From: Siniperca chuatsi
Lineage: Eukaryota; Chordata; Actinopteri; Centrarchiformes; Sinipercidae
Length of the DNA: 64,000 nt
Assembly (NCBI RefSeq): GCF_020085105.1
Contig: NC_058055.1
Span: forward strand, 28,123,372-28,187,371
Direction: 5' to 3'
Positions 11,388-21,839 of the stretch are shown in pieces. The notes below the pieces were generated by a model. The model had not been told where the DNA came from. It saw nothing but the letters and a program-made list of their open reading frames with translations, and made no database searches. The position numbers and the translations under genes are program-made. How positions within the stretch are numbered: the stretch's first letter is position 1; each line of letters begins with the position of its first letter.

Positions 11388-12042
11388 TTCCAAGTCAAGT
11401 CAAGTCAAGTCAAGTCTGCTTTATTGTCAATTCTTCCACACGTACATTACATACATACAGAGAATCGAAATTGCGTTACTCTCAGACCCCCGGTGCATAC
11501 AGATAACACTAACAGTAGAGCCTAAAATCTAGATCAAATATAAAATATAAGCTAAAACTATACAATAATGGAATACAAAAAAAGAGACATAATAAAAAAT
11601 AAAATACAATAGAAATAGGTTGACTAAAAGCAGCGCAAGGCACATGGCAGATAAAGTGCAAACCAGTGAACAAACAGTGCAGATAAAAAGATAGAGCTTA
11701 TTTTAATTAAACTGACTGAGGTTGTAGAATGGCGTCAGTTCCATGGTGAATGAGGTAGTGAGCAGACCAATGCTACACAAAGTGACTGGTGCATGACATC
11801 GTATGTCAGTGGAAGGTCCTGGGGATGTGGGATCTGGGGGGGGGGGGGTTCATAGTTCAGTGGTGCCTGGGGCAGAAGAGGGACGGGGGGGCAAGTTTGG
11901 GAGCGAGTTCAGCTTCCTGACAGCCTGATGGATGAAGCTGTCCTTCAGTCTGTTGGTCCTGGCCTGGAGACTCCGCAGTCTCCTCCCTGATGGCAGCAGA
12001 CTGAAGAAGCTGTGTGATGGGTGTGTGGGATCACCTGCAATG
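11388..12042 (-). mobile_element. Rex1-like LINE 3' fragment inserted in gag
   Basis: It interrupts the gag start of Gypsy element 2 after the first seven codons (11,371-11,390). It begins with a repeated AAGTC tail and CTGCTTTATTGTCAATTCTT, i.e. a LINE 3' end in antisense. It ends near 12,040 in the C-terminal coding zone typical of these LINEs (CAGCCTGATGGATGAAGCTG, CTCCCTGATGGCAGCAGACT). Heavily 5'-truncated. The run of G at 11,839-11,849 lies inside it. Confidence 0.6.
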
Positions 12043-12068
12043 CCGGGTCAGGCGGTAACTTCATCTCT
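12043..12068 (+). repeat. 26-base filler copied from the protease region
   Basis: This 26-base string is identical to 13,002-13,027, inside the protease coding region of the same element, but here it sits at the right border of the LINE insertion, outside its normal place. It looks like filler DNA laid down during insertion or repair. Confidence 0.65.
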
Positions 12069-12079
12069 TCCACGAGCTG

Positions 12080-14308
12080 GTGGATCTCCTTCGCCGTGGG
12101 CTCTCCGACACACCACCTGCCTCCACACCAGCCATCTCTTCTGCATCCGCCGCCGTCACTCCGCCACCTCTGGTGTACGCCAGTCCCATGGCCGAACCAG
12201 CGCCCTTCTCTGGCTCGGCAGAGGACTGCAACTGTTTCATCCTTCAGTGTTCGCTGGTCATGGAGATGCAGCTGCACCTGTACCCTGACGATCGTTCCAA
12301 GGTGGCTTTCGTCATTTCACAGCTCAACGGACGTGTTCTACAATGGGCTGAGACAATATGGGCACAGAATGGACCTGTAACTCAGTCCCTAACCAACTTT
12401 ATCTCCCACTTCAAAGAGGTGTTCGGAAGACCAGCTGGAGATTCTTCTGCAGGAGAATGCCTCTACCACCTAAAGCAGGGTTCCAGATCGATAAACGACT
12501 ATGCCCTGGAATTCCGGACACTCGCGGCTGCCAGTGGGTGGAACGAGCAGTCCCTAATCACCACCTTCCGTCAGGGATTGGATCCCAGGGTACGGCTGCA
12601 ACTTGCCACATGTGAGGATACCATCGGCCTTGAACGGTTCATCCAACTGTCTATCAGAGTCACCACCCATATGCAGGCGTGTTATGAAGAACACCAGGAC
12701 CAGTCGACATCCACGCCATCCCTCCGCCAGCCTGAGATCCACCGCCCTCCAGAACCAGACCACGAACCCATGCAGCTGGAGAATAACAGACTGACCCTCA
12801 CTGAGCGGCAGAGGTGTCTGTCCTGGGGCTTGTGTCTGTACTGTGGAGCTGCTGGGTATGCCATAACTTCCTGTCCCATCCGCCCTCTGCGGCCTATGGT
12901 GAGTGCCATCCTTCCCTCATTTAAGAATATGAAGCCCCTCTCCACTGTGATAACATTCATTACTCCCGCTGTATCCATCCCAGTACATGCCCTCATTAAC
13001 TCCGGGTCAGGCGGTAACTTCATCTCTGGTGCCCTCTGCCGCCAGCTCAACCTTAAAACCACCACCACGCTGTCCGTCTACCAGATCCACGCCGTGACAG
13101 GCAGACCACTCAGCCGCGCACGAGTCCAGGTATGTGCTGGTCCTGTTAACATCCAGGTAGGCCTTTTGCATGAAGAACAGCAACATCTTCTGGTTCTGGA
13201 GGGTTCCACTGCTGAGGTGATCTTAGGGCGCCCATGGTTGGAACAACATAACCCCATCATCTCCTGGACCACTGGTGGTGCTGAAGTGGGGCAACTCCTG
13301 TTTCCCAGACTGTTTCCCTCGCTTACACCAACCATCTACTCCTCACCCCAAGACACTTCCTGTCTGCACCACATCCATAGAGAGTCTGCGAGAAAAACTG
13401 TCTATGGATATTCCGCCCTGCCCACTACCCACTGCCATGGAAACCGGCAAACTCATGTTCAACCACATCTTCCGGTATTATGGCATTCCAGAGGACATCG
13501 TGTCAGACCAGGTGCCCCAGTTCATCTCCAGAGTGTGGAAGGCTTTCTTCTCCCTAGGCGTGACCATCAGCCTCTCTTACGGATACCACCCGCAGTCGAA
13601 CGGGCAGACAGAGAGGAAGATACAGGAGATTGGCTGCTTCCTACATACCTTCTGCCATGGCCACCAGGACTCTTGGAACCAGTTCCTGGGTTGGGCCGTG
13701 TACGGCCAGAATTCCCTCCGCCAACCTACCACTGGACTCACTCCCTTCCAGTGCTTACTTGGTTACCAACCCCCTCTCTTCCCGTGGTCGGGAGAACCCT
13801 TAGAGGTTCCAGTGCTAGACTACTGGTTCCGAGAGAGCGAGAGGGTCTGGGACGCAGCTCATCATTAGCTGCAACGAGCACTTTGCAGGTGCAGACTGCT
13901 GGCCGACCTGATATGCTCCACTGCTCCTGTCTATCAACCTGGTCAGAAGGTCTGGCTGTCTACCTGGGACATCAGGATGTGTCTGCTCTGCAAAAAGCTC
14001 AGTCCCAGATTCACTGGACCCTTCACCATCAACCAAGCAAATCAACCCAGTCACTTATTAGCTCCAACTGCCACCACAGTACAGAATTACCCTACTTTCC
14101 ATGTTTCACTCCTCAAACCTCACCACCCTTCTGTTCCTGTTTCCACAGAGCCTGGTGCTGCAGCGGAACCCCCCCTTCCTCTCATCCTGGAGGACGGAGC
14201 GGCGTACCGGGTGAACGAGATTGTGGACTCCCGGTGTCGTGGAGGTCTACTAGAATACCTGTCCAGAAGAGGGCTAGTGGGTACCCAGACACGACATCCT
14301 TGACCCAA
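12080..14308 (+). pseudogene. Ty3/Gypsy chromovirus element 2, gag-protease plus integrase
   Basis: The best-preserved Gypsy copy here. An open frame from 12,080 covers gag (capsid-like FSGSAEDCNCFILQC at about 12,210), a CCHC-type zinc knuckle at about 12,835-12,880 (CLYCGAAGYAITSC, with Tyr where His is expected at 12,857-12,859) and the aspartic protease (ALINSGSGGNFIS; Asn at 12,998-13,000 where the catalytic Asp is expected). After about 13,260 the reading shifts frame. The integrase core continues in the frame of 13,275-13,868 ([14 protein letters not shown], then [12 protein letters not shown]), then a chromodomain-like end at about 14,195-14,265. Reverse transcriptase, RNase H and the integrase N-terminus are deleted. 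The open frame running on to 14,356 is spurious beyond the protease. The gag start is separated by the LINE at 11,388. Confidence 0.87.
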
Positions 14309-14309
14309 C

Positions 14310-14696
14310 ATCACACACACCTGCTCCCCATCAGTACCTCATCAACACTAGTGTAAAGGCACACTACTCACCCCAGCCAGTTGTCCGGTCTCGTTAATAT
14401 TAAGGACTCTCCCCATCGATGAAAGACGACTTTTGGATTCCTTCCCTTTCCTATGCCAGTCTGCGCTTCCACTCCAGTGTTCTGTCATTCAGTCGTGAGT
14501 TTACCTGTCTCCAGTGTGTGTGTCTCCGGTTCCCAATTTCCAACCCCATTCTACAAAGGACGGTATCAGTACTCCACTTGTTGTTCTAGACTGCTCCATC
14601 ACCAATCACTTACCAGCTTACTGTGTGCTTATTGCTGTGTTCAATAAAAACTACATCTGTCTCCACCTCGGTGTCTCCTGTCCTTCTGTCCGTAAC
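14310..14696 (+). mobile_element. Gypsy element 2, 3' LTR
   Basis: The most complete LTR of this family in the window: CACACACCTGCTCCCCATCA, CACCCCAGCCAGTTGTCCGG, CCCCATCGATGAAAGACGAC, the CAATAAAAACTACATCTGTC block and the end GTCCGTAACA at 14,687-14,696. It is followed directly by unrelated sequence, so the right end is well placed. Confidence 0.7.
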
Positions 14697-14990
14697 ATCT
14701 AGAGTGTTTGGTTTGTCCGTTCTGGGCTACTGTGGAAACATGGCGGTGCAACATGGCAGCCTCCGTCGAAGGGGACCCGCTCCCTCTGTAGATATAAAGG
14801 ACTTATTCTAGGGTAATAAAAACACATCGATTCTTATCTTCAGGTGATTATATACTAATGAAAACATACTTATAAATATTATATTCCATTTCTGCAGATA
14901 ACTCCTCCTAAATATTATCAGATATTTTTATAAAAACATGTGGTTTTTATTACAGCTTCACTTTTCTTTATACCATAATTGAAGCTAATA
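14697..14990 (+). repeat. Probable MITE / interspersed repeat
   Basis: It contains blocks I associate with a widespread fish non-autonomous repeat: GGAAACATGGCGGTGCAACA, GGACCCGCTCCCTCTGTAGA, TATAAAGGACTTATTCTAGG and ATATTATATTCCATTTCTGC. No gene. The ends are not resolved. It is absent from the equivalent place in unit I (about 4,277), so it inserted after the duplication or was lost there. Confidence 0.45.
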
Positions 14991-15989
14991 ACTCTTGTGC
15001 ATTGGTAAACTGGTTAGCATCTAGGGAGGTGAGAAGGCATGGCTTGCATTTGAGAGTAACACACTGCATTGCTACACTTCTAGCTAGATTTAGTTGTCGA
15101 ACATTTCCCATGGATCATGATACTGTTAAAATATTGACGTATATTTATCTGAGAGTACGCATTGGACTTACTGAGTTAATCTCAGTAGGCAAGGCCTATG
15201 CTCTTCACATCCCGACAGCAATCAATGAGTCAAATACTCTGGAAAAAAATGCAAAAAATCCAGTATCTGTGGCTGTCGCAGGCCAGTAATAAGCACATCA
15301 AATTATTCCTGGCCTACCTGCGTGCACTCTGTCCGTGTACTCATTGTGCATGCAAATGTATTTTTGGGGAGGGGCTTCGGAAGGAGGCCTAAACGGGGGT
15401 ATCCAGCTGATTTTTTCAGTTGGATATTTTCAAATCTAGCTGTCTCTTGCTAGTTTCTTCAGTTTTATTTTATTTGCATTGTCTGCCCCTGCCCCAGTCT
15501 CGGAACCCATCGGCTAGTGTCTGACAACGATTTAGCCTTGAGGCGATGGCCAATGTTTCAGGGCTTCCAGTGTATCCGGATAACGGATACCCGGACCAAG
15601 ACGTCCTCTTCCATGCGCCTGTCATTGTTTACAATCCGATTAGCAATCTCGGAAACCAATAGCTATCGTCTGATGGCGATTTGGATGCAGATCTATTTTT
15701 TAAATGCTAATAAAAAGCTCATCTCTCGGGTTCCGAGACTGATAAAAAGTTAAATCGTCGTGAGATGATAGCCGATGGGTTCTGAGATAACAATTTGGCC
15801 AATGAGTTCCGACTCTTTTGCTCTCCACACGAACTGTTTACCTGCAGGCAACCAAAACCCACTGAAACGTGATTGGTCAATACTACTCGGACTACAAACA
15901 GACTACAAACAGAAACCAGAATGATTCCAATACCAAAATCCTGTCCCTTGCCTACAGATTTTGCATTGATATGCAGATATCTGTTTATA
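14991..15989. repeat. Unit II non-coding tail, shared in part with unit I
   Basis: No gene. Bases 15,205-15,520 match 4,277-4,590 and 15,745-15,990 match 7,430-7,676. The 200 bases between (15,521-15,720) are absent from unit I, where the L2-like LINE sits instead. The first 200 bases are unrecognised. Confidence 0.55.
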
Positions 15990-16262
15990 GAGATTAGCCC
16001 CGTCCTGATTAGTTTTTTACCTGTCCCTCATTATCCTTCCCTAGTGTATTTAGTCTGTGTGTTCCCTTGTCTCAGTGCCAGTTCATCTTTGTCCATGTGT
16101 CAAGCGTTCCAGCCATTGCCCTAGGGTTTCTTCTCTGTAAGCCTTTTGTACCTTTTGATTTTATAAATAAATCATTGTACTGCACCAGCTCTGCCTCTGA
16201 GTCTGTATGTGGGTCCAATTCCTTGTGTTCCCGATTACCCTGCTTGCACTATCGCGACAGTA
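15990..16262 (+). mobile_element. Probable solo Gypsy LTR, copy II
   Basis: Sister copy of 7,677-7,932 with the same block order and a terminal ATCGCGACAG. It differs by scattered substitutions and a small insertion (CTTGTGTTCC near 16,222). Confidence 0.5.
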
Positions 16263-16506
16263 TTACCAATTAAAATCAGTTTTGAAACAAGTCAAACTCT
16301 TAATTAATTGTGTAAACATTTTTAATTTATACCATCAAATAATTACTGAATGGGTGTGTAGATAAGTGAAATTAATTTGAAAAGTAAAAAATACATTTCA
16401 GCATGCCATAGCAAGTGAGAGAGAATGTTTTTTAATTGCATGACTGAACATTTCAATAAGTGCACCTATTTTATTAACAATTATTTACGTTTAATTCAGC
16501 ATTGAG

Positions 16507-17457
16507 TCATTTCACCTCTGTCACAGTCATTGAATTCCTAGTAAACATGATGACTATTTTTTCTCTGACCGCTTTGATTTGCAGTCCATAGATAACAGCG
16601 TTCATAGTAGGAGGGACCACATGGAACAAGATGGATGCTAGCTTCCTTTCATCTGAAAAGTCCTGGAAACGATGGAGGATGATAGGGATGAAACCAGACA
16701 AAAGCATGATGATGTACACAGCCAGGTGGGTGGCACAGGTCTGCAGCGCCCGGCTGTTCAGCACCTTGTTTTTACTGAGCACACACACTGCAGCAATTTT
16801 CAGGTAGGTGAGAGTGACGCTGCCGATGGAGGAGCCCAGCATGACTGCCGTGTAGCCGAGGCCGTAGATGTTATTGATGAGGATACTTTCACAGGACAGC
16901 TTGAACAAGGAGGCGTTGTCGCAGAATGGGTTGAAAATAACTGCCCTGCAGCGTGACAGGCGAACGCTGAGGCCCACGAGGATCAACACCATCAATAAAA
17001 TCACCATCCAGGCCGACACCGACAGCGTCACCACCATCCTGCTGGTCATGATGGTGGCGTAACGCAGGGGGTTGCAGATGGCCACGTAGCGGTCAAAGGA
17101 CATGATCATGAGCACAGTGTGAGAGACGCCTAAATGAAAATGAGCACAGAAGGCCTGAATCACACACTCATAATAATGGATGTAGCGCTCTGTGACTGGA
17201 GTAAAAACGTCACCCAGCAAGCGAGGAATGATGGTCGTGGCCCCAAAAACATCATTAATGCTCATGTTGCAGAAGAGCAGATACATGGGCTGGTGGAGGC
17301 TCCTCTCCATGGTGATCAGGACTACCAGGCCGATGTTGGACACCATGATGAAGATGTAGATGAGGAGGAGGAGGATGAAGGCGGGAATGGAGGACTGGGG
17401 GCTGACCTTTAACCCCTCCAGCTGTAGAATGTCTATACTTAAAGTCTGGTTCTCCAT
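16507..17457 (-). CDS. Odorant receptor (teleost main OR family), OR2
   Basis: A 316-residue receptor nearly identical to OR1, single coding exon. It shows the same NQT site at 3-5, FDRYVAICNPLRY at 121-133, SRALQTCATH at 235-244 and NAVIY at 286-290. Differences from OR1 cluster in TM2-TM3 (about residues 80-110: RLLGDVFTPVTERYIHYYEC and HFHLGVSH) and in TM5-TM6, regions that line the ligand pocket in OR models. The frame stays open upstream to an ATG at 17,508, but that start would place 17 residues inside the predicted 5' intron, and the ATG at 17,457 is the conserved one. It arose by tandem duplication with OR1. Confidence 0.93.
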   Translation of the reverse strand: MENQTLSIDILQLEGLKVSPQSSIPAFILLLLIYIFIMVSNIGLVVLITMERSLHQPMYLLFCNMSINDVFGATTIIPRLLGDVFTPVTERYIHYYECVIQAFCAHFHLGVSHTVLMIMSFDRYVAICNPLRYATIMTSRMVVTLSVSAWMVILLMVLILVGLSVRLSRCRAVIFNPFCDNASLFKLSCESILINNIYGLGYTAVMLGSSIGSVTLTYLKIAAVCVLSKNKVLNSRALQTCATHLAVYIIMLLSGFIPIILHRFQDFSDERKLASILFHVVPPTMNAVIYGLQIKAVREKIVIMFTRNSMTVTEVK

Positions 17458-17717
17458 AGTGCAGAGGGTTATTTTAAGCCTAGTGAGGATGGGAGAGCAA
17501 AAAATCATTTATATGGCGTTTAATATCAAAAAGATGTTTTTGAAGATAATAATAACTAGGTAGATACAGTAATCTACACAAACAGTGGAAGAAGTGGCTT
17601 CTCAAACAGGTCAGCAGTACCACCTAAAAAGTAGGATAGCATTCAATGCAAGAAATAAAAGTGGAAAATATTATCAATATGCACAAATTGAGCATATTAA
17701 AATATATTTCTGGAGAA

Positions 17718-19590
17718 ATGAAAACTTAGTAACAATAGACAACAATATGGTTGTTTGCCTGTGAAATCTGGAACTTGGTTAAATGATATGACGATTGAAT
17801 TATTCAAACAGGACATAGTGTATGTACTATAAGAATACTACCGTTAAAGGCCTACTGTGGAGACGCAAGACTTACAAAAATCACAAATAATTAAATAATT
17901 AAACCAAACTGAAACTTGTTTTGGCATTTGTGTGCACATGATGTACAACACATGATTAAACAACATTTTTTTTAAAACAAAGTAATACAAAAAAAAAAGA
18001 TAATTACTGCAAAACTTTAAATAATGCCTCATTTGACAACAAAACTTCCAAAGTATAACCCTGAAAAATGGCTGTTTCAAAATGTGGCAGACAAAAAGAA
18101 GTTTGAATTTAAATTAGGTCATGATTTAATGTCATAGGCTAGATACAATATCAGTCAATCAGCAACAGACAACAATAAGTATATTTGTCTCCCTGACATA
18201 TAAGACTTAGTGAAGTGATGTGAAAACCAAATAATTCAGACATATTTTAGAACAGCATAGCTCTGGTTTCTCTACAGCAGTTCAGTCATGTGTCTACAGG
18301 CTTCCATTCAAACCAAACACTCAATATTTTATTGTCATTTCATACATAACCAAACTGACACATAAAACAATGGAAAAACAAACAATAAAAAGTTTATGCA
18401 TTTAGCAAGCGTTCACATAAGGATGCTATGGTTTGAGAATGAAAATCTGCATACACAACTTAAATGACACATGGTTCAATAACAGGTGTGTAGCTTAGTA
18501 TTCACTTGTATAGTTTTGTGGTGGTTGTTTAACAGGCTGCTGGAAACACAGCTCACACATCAGGAAACAGTTGACTGAATATAAATATAATATATAATTA
18601 CTTTACTGAATGCTATATTCCTGGTTTCATTCCTTTTCAATTTTCATTTTATTCCAATTTGCCTTCAAAATGCAATTAATTTGTTCATCAGTTCTTTTCA
18701 TGTATTTAAGATTTCATTTTGTGTCTTAAAACAACAAATGTTAAAACAAAAACGAAACACAGGATATACTGTGCATAGTAATAAAAACATAGGCTAAATC
18801 AGGTGTGATGTGGTCACTGAGTTCTGTAGCCTGGCAATAGATTTTCCTTTAAGTAAAAACGCTGTTGCAGTAATTGAGGCTGGAGAAGATAAAAGTATGT
18901 CTCTGTCTTTAGAACACAAAAGAGAGTATTTTTGCAATATTTCATAAATGAAAAAAACATGATTGGCATTATTCAGTAAACAAACAATATCATTTATAGA
19001 CTGTGTGTCTCATGCTTACCTCTGCTGACATGAACCCCCTCCACTTACCTGAGGTGGGCTGACATCTGTTATAAGCTGAATGATGGCAACCGGTATTTGA
19101 GAGTTTGTTGCGTCACTGAACTCTTACCAGTTTCTTACCAGGCAACAACTGCTGTCACAACACTATGTTTCCTTTTGGTGGTTTGGATGCCCCTGTGGTA
19201 GATGAAACATGATAAAGTACCCTCTAGGGCGCCCTTCCAGTGGAGAAAACATGATGCAGTGCATACAGGCTGCCCTACATGCAAGAAAACAAGTTGGCGC
19301 TTCTAAATGATTAAATAGTTAATAGTTACCTGTGTGGTTGTTTTACAGAGGTGTAGTAGTTATACTTTTAATCTGAGTCACGTAATAAAACAACTGTTTC
19401 ACCATAAATGCATCAGGACTTTCTGTACCCTGGTGCCCCACCTCATGCAGCTGGTGCCCTTTTTATTTTTTTGCCCCTGCCCCTCAGATAGCCTGAGTCT
19501 GCCACTGACTGGTGGGCAGAAAACATGGGTGATTTAGCTATTTTCAGCCCTGCTGGCATATAAATGTATTATCACAGTCTGTTTTACCAA
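17718..19590. repeat. OR-flanking tandem segment, copy III (no gene)
   Basis: Third copy of the 1-2,060 block, closer to copy I in keeping the 18,235-18,620 stretch (ACTCAATATTTTATTGTCAT, AGCTCACACATCAGGAAACA). It lacks about 250 bases after AATAAAAACATA (18,785). After about 19,590 it leaves the shared sequence and enters a different Gypsy element, so the third unit lost or never had the first Gypsy family. Includes the L2-like relic at about 18,795-18,950. Confidence 0.75.
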
Positions 19591-19649
19591 GACATTTTTA
19601 CTTGTCATCGTAGAAAAAAGTGTTTCTAATAACATTAACAAATGCTCCA

Positions 19650-21556
19650 TTCTATTCATGCAATTGCCGGCCACCATCTGTCACCAGAACCAATCATTTT
19701 CACTGCCAGCTCTTATCGACTCAGTCGCTGATGACAGCTTCCTGGACCAGGAGACGGCGGCCTGGCACAAGATCCCATTGAAACCCCTGGAGAGACCTTT
19801 CATCGCGAATGCCCTGTATGGTATGCTCTTAGCCCGAGTGACTCACCATACTATACCAGTCACTCTAGTTCTGTCCGGAAATCATCGGGAAACCATCTGG
19901 TTTAACATCATTCCATCCCCTGATTCTCCACTGGTTTTAGGCCACACTTGGCTGAGCCTTCACAACCCACACATCGACTGTTCAGCCGGTAAAATCATCA
20001 GATAGAGTTCCTTCTGCCTGGTAACCTGCCTGCAATTGGCGATTCCACCGGCAGATGGATCCAACACTCCAGCCTCAGAACCTCCAGACCTGACTTCCAT
20101 TCCTGAAGTCTATCATAATCTGAGCAAGGTTTTCAGGAAGGATTTGGCCCTATCCTTACCATCTCATCGGCCCTATGATGGCACCATTGATCTGCTTTCA
20201 GGTGCTACTCTCCCCTACAGCTACATAACCCAGAAAGGGCATCCATGTAAAAATATATTCGTGAGTCCCTGGCAGCAGGCATCATCTGCTCCTCATCCTC
20301 CCCAGTCAGCGCCGTTTTTTTCTTCGTCACCAAGAAGGACAAGTCTCTCCACTCCTGCATCAATTATAGGGGCTTAAACAGCATTACGGTGAGGAACAAG
20401 TATCCCCTTCCCCTGCTAAATGCAGCGTTTGAATCACTAGAGGGAGCCACCATCTTCACGAAGCTCGACCTCAGAAACGCCTACCACCTGGCCAGGATCT
20501 GTGAGGGGGATGAGTGGAAAACGGCATTCAACACACCCGTGGGCCACTTTGAATACCGGGTGATGCCATTCGGCTTAACCAACGCTCCTGCCGGCTTCCA
20601 GGCACTGGTGAACGACGTTATCATGGTCGACCAGGTTTTCCGCCTGCGTGGGATACCTCTCGACATCGTCTCGGACCAAGGGCCCCAGTTCATCTCTCAA
20701 GTCTGGAAGGCTTTCTGTCTAGCTCTGCGCACCACAGTAAGCCTCTCGTCAGGTTTTCATCCCCAGACCAATGGCCAATCGGAGAGGGCTAACCAAGATC
20801 TTGAGGCAGCCCTGCGCTGTATGGCTGCTACCAACCCCAGATCCTCGAGTTCCCATCTGACCTGGGTGGAGTACGCGCACAACACACTAACTAGCACAGC
20901 CACAGGAATGTCACTGTTTCAAGCCTCTCTAGGTTATCAACCCCCGCTGTTTCCATCACAGGAAACTGAGATTGCGGTCCCCTCAGTGCAACATCAACTG
21001 CATCGCTGCCACAAGATCTGGAGGGATACCCGTTCTGCCCTACTCTGTTCCGCCGCCAACAACCAGCGCATTGCAGACCGCCACTGGACACCAGCCCCTG
21101 AATACTTACCAGGTCAGAAAGTTTGGTTATCCTCCAAAGATCTTCCACTCAAGACTGAGTCCAGAAAACTGGCTCCCCGGTTCATTGGCCCATATGTGGT
21201 GGAAGTCATCAACCCCTCAGCAGTTAAATTAAAGCTTCCTCGTAACAAGAGGATCCACCCCACAATCCATGTCTCTCAGGTTAAACTAGTGTCTTCCAGT
21301 CCTTTGTGCCCGGCTCCCTTCAAACCCGCCCGGATCATCGACGACCATCGTGCCTAGATGGTCTGATGGCTACTGGATGTGCGCCGCCAAGGCGGGGGCC
21401 TCAAGTATCTTGTGGACTGGGAGGGATATGGTTCAGAAGAATGCTTATGGATTCCCTGTTCATTCAAAATTGACAACCAGTTAATCAAGGACTTCCACCG
21501 GCTACATCCCGACAGACCTGGTGGGTCGCCAGAAGGCTCCCGTTGAAGGGGGGTAC
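19650..21556 (+). pseudogene. Ty3/Gypsy chromovirus element 3, RT-integrase fusion
   Basis: A second Gypsy family. The protease frame (19,658-20,005) has ALIDSVADDSFLDQE, with Val where Gly of the DSG triad is expected. A frameshifted RT N-terminus follows (20,036-20,377; SHRPYDGTIDLL). The 322-codon ORF at 20,389-21,357 joins RT fingers and palm ([44 protein letters not shown]) directly and in frame to the integrase core ([34 protein letters not shown]) and C-terminal integrase domain ([20 protein letters not shown]). The catalytic YLDD motif, RNase H and the integrase zinc region are deleted. A chromodomain tail ([14 protein letters not shown]) follows in another frame at about 21,391-21,440. 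Confidence 0.87.
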
Positions 21557-21655
21557 TGTCCTCATTGTGTTTCCTAAAATAAACGGAACCTGCTACTTCA
21601 CTTCGCTGTGCTAGTCGTGCTTTTGGGTTGAGCCCCGGTATACAATAACAAAAAG
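21557..21655 (+). mobile_element. Gypsy element 3, partial 3' LTR
   Basis: A polypurine run (GTTGAAGGGGGG at about 21,542-21,553) precedes TACTGTCCTCATTG, the usual layout of polypurine tract and LTR start. Only about 100 bases resemble an LTR, ending near GGTATACAATAACA. No matching 5' LTR was found left of 19,650. Confidence 0.5.
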
Positions 21656-21839
21656 TCAACGTTAAGTTATTTTAAGATACGCTTACGTATTTTGCGTTAA
21701 GTTACGTACGTAAGTTACATAACCTACATAAGTTGACACACTAGAATTCCACCTTTTGGTTTATGTTATTCTCTCACTAAGTTGCAGCCGACTGTTAACC
21801 GTTGGTGTACCAAATTGTGGTAGTCAGGACTCAACCAGA
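21656..21839. other. Spacer between two Gypsy relics, nothing recognised
   Basis: An AT-rich spacer with repeated TTACGTA-like words (TTAAGTTACGTACGTAAGTT). No gene and no clear repeat family. Confidence 0.4.

Noticed and set aside
17458-17508. Alternative upstream start for OR2 adding 17 residues
   Set aside because: The added residues would fall in the predicted 5' intron and around its acceptor, and the sister gene OR1 has no such ATG.
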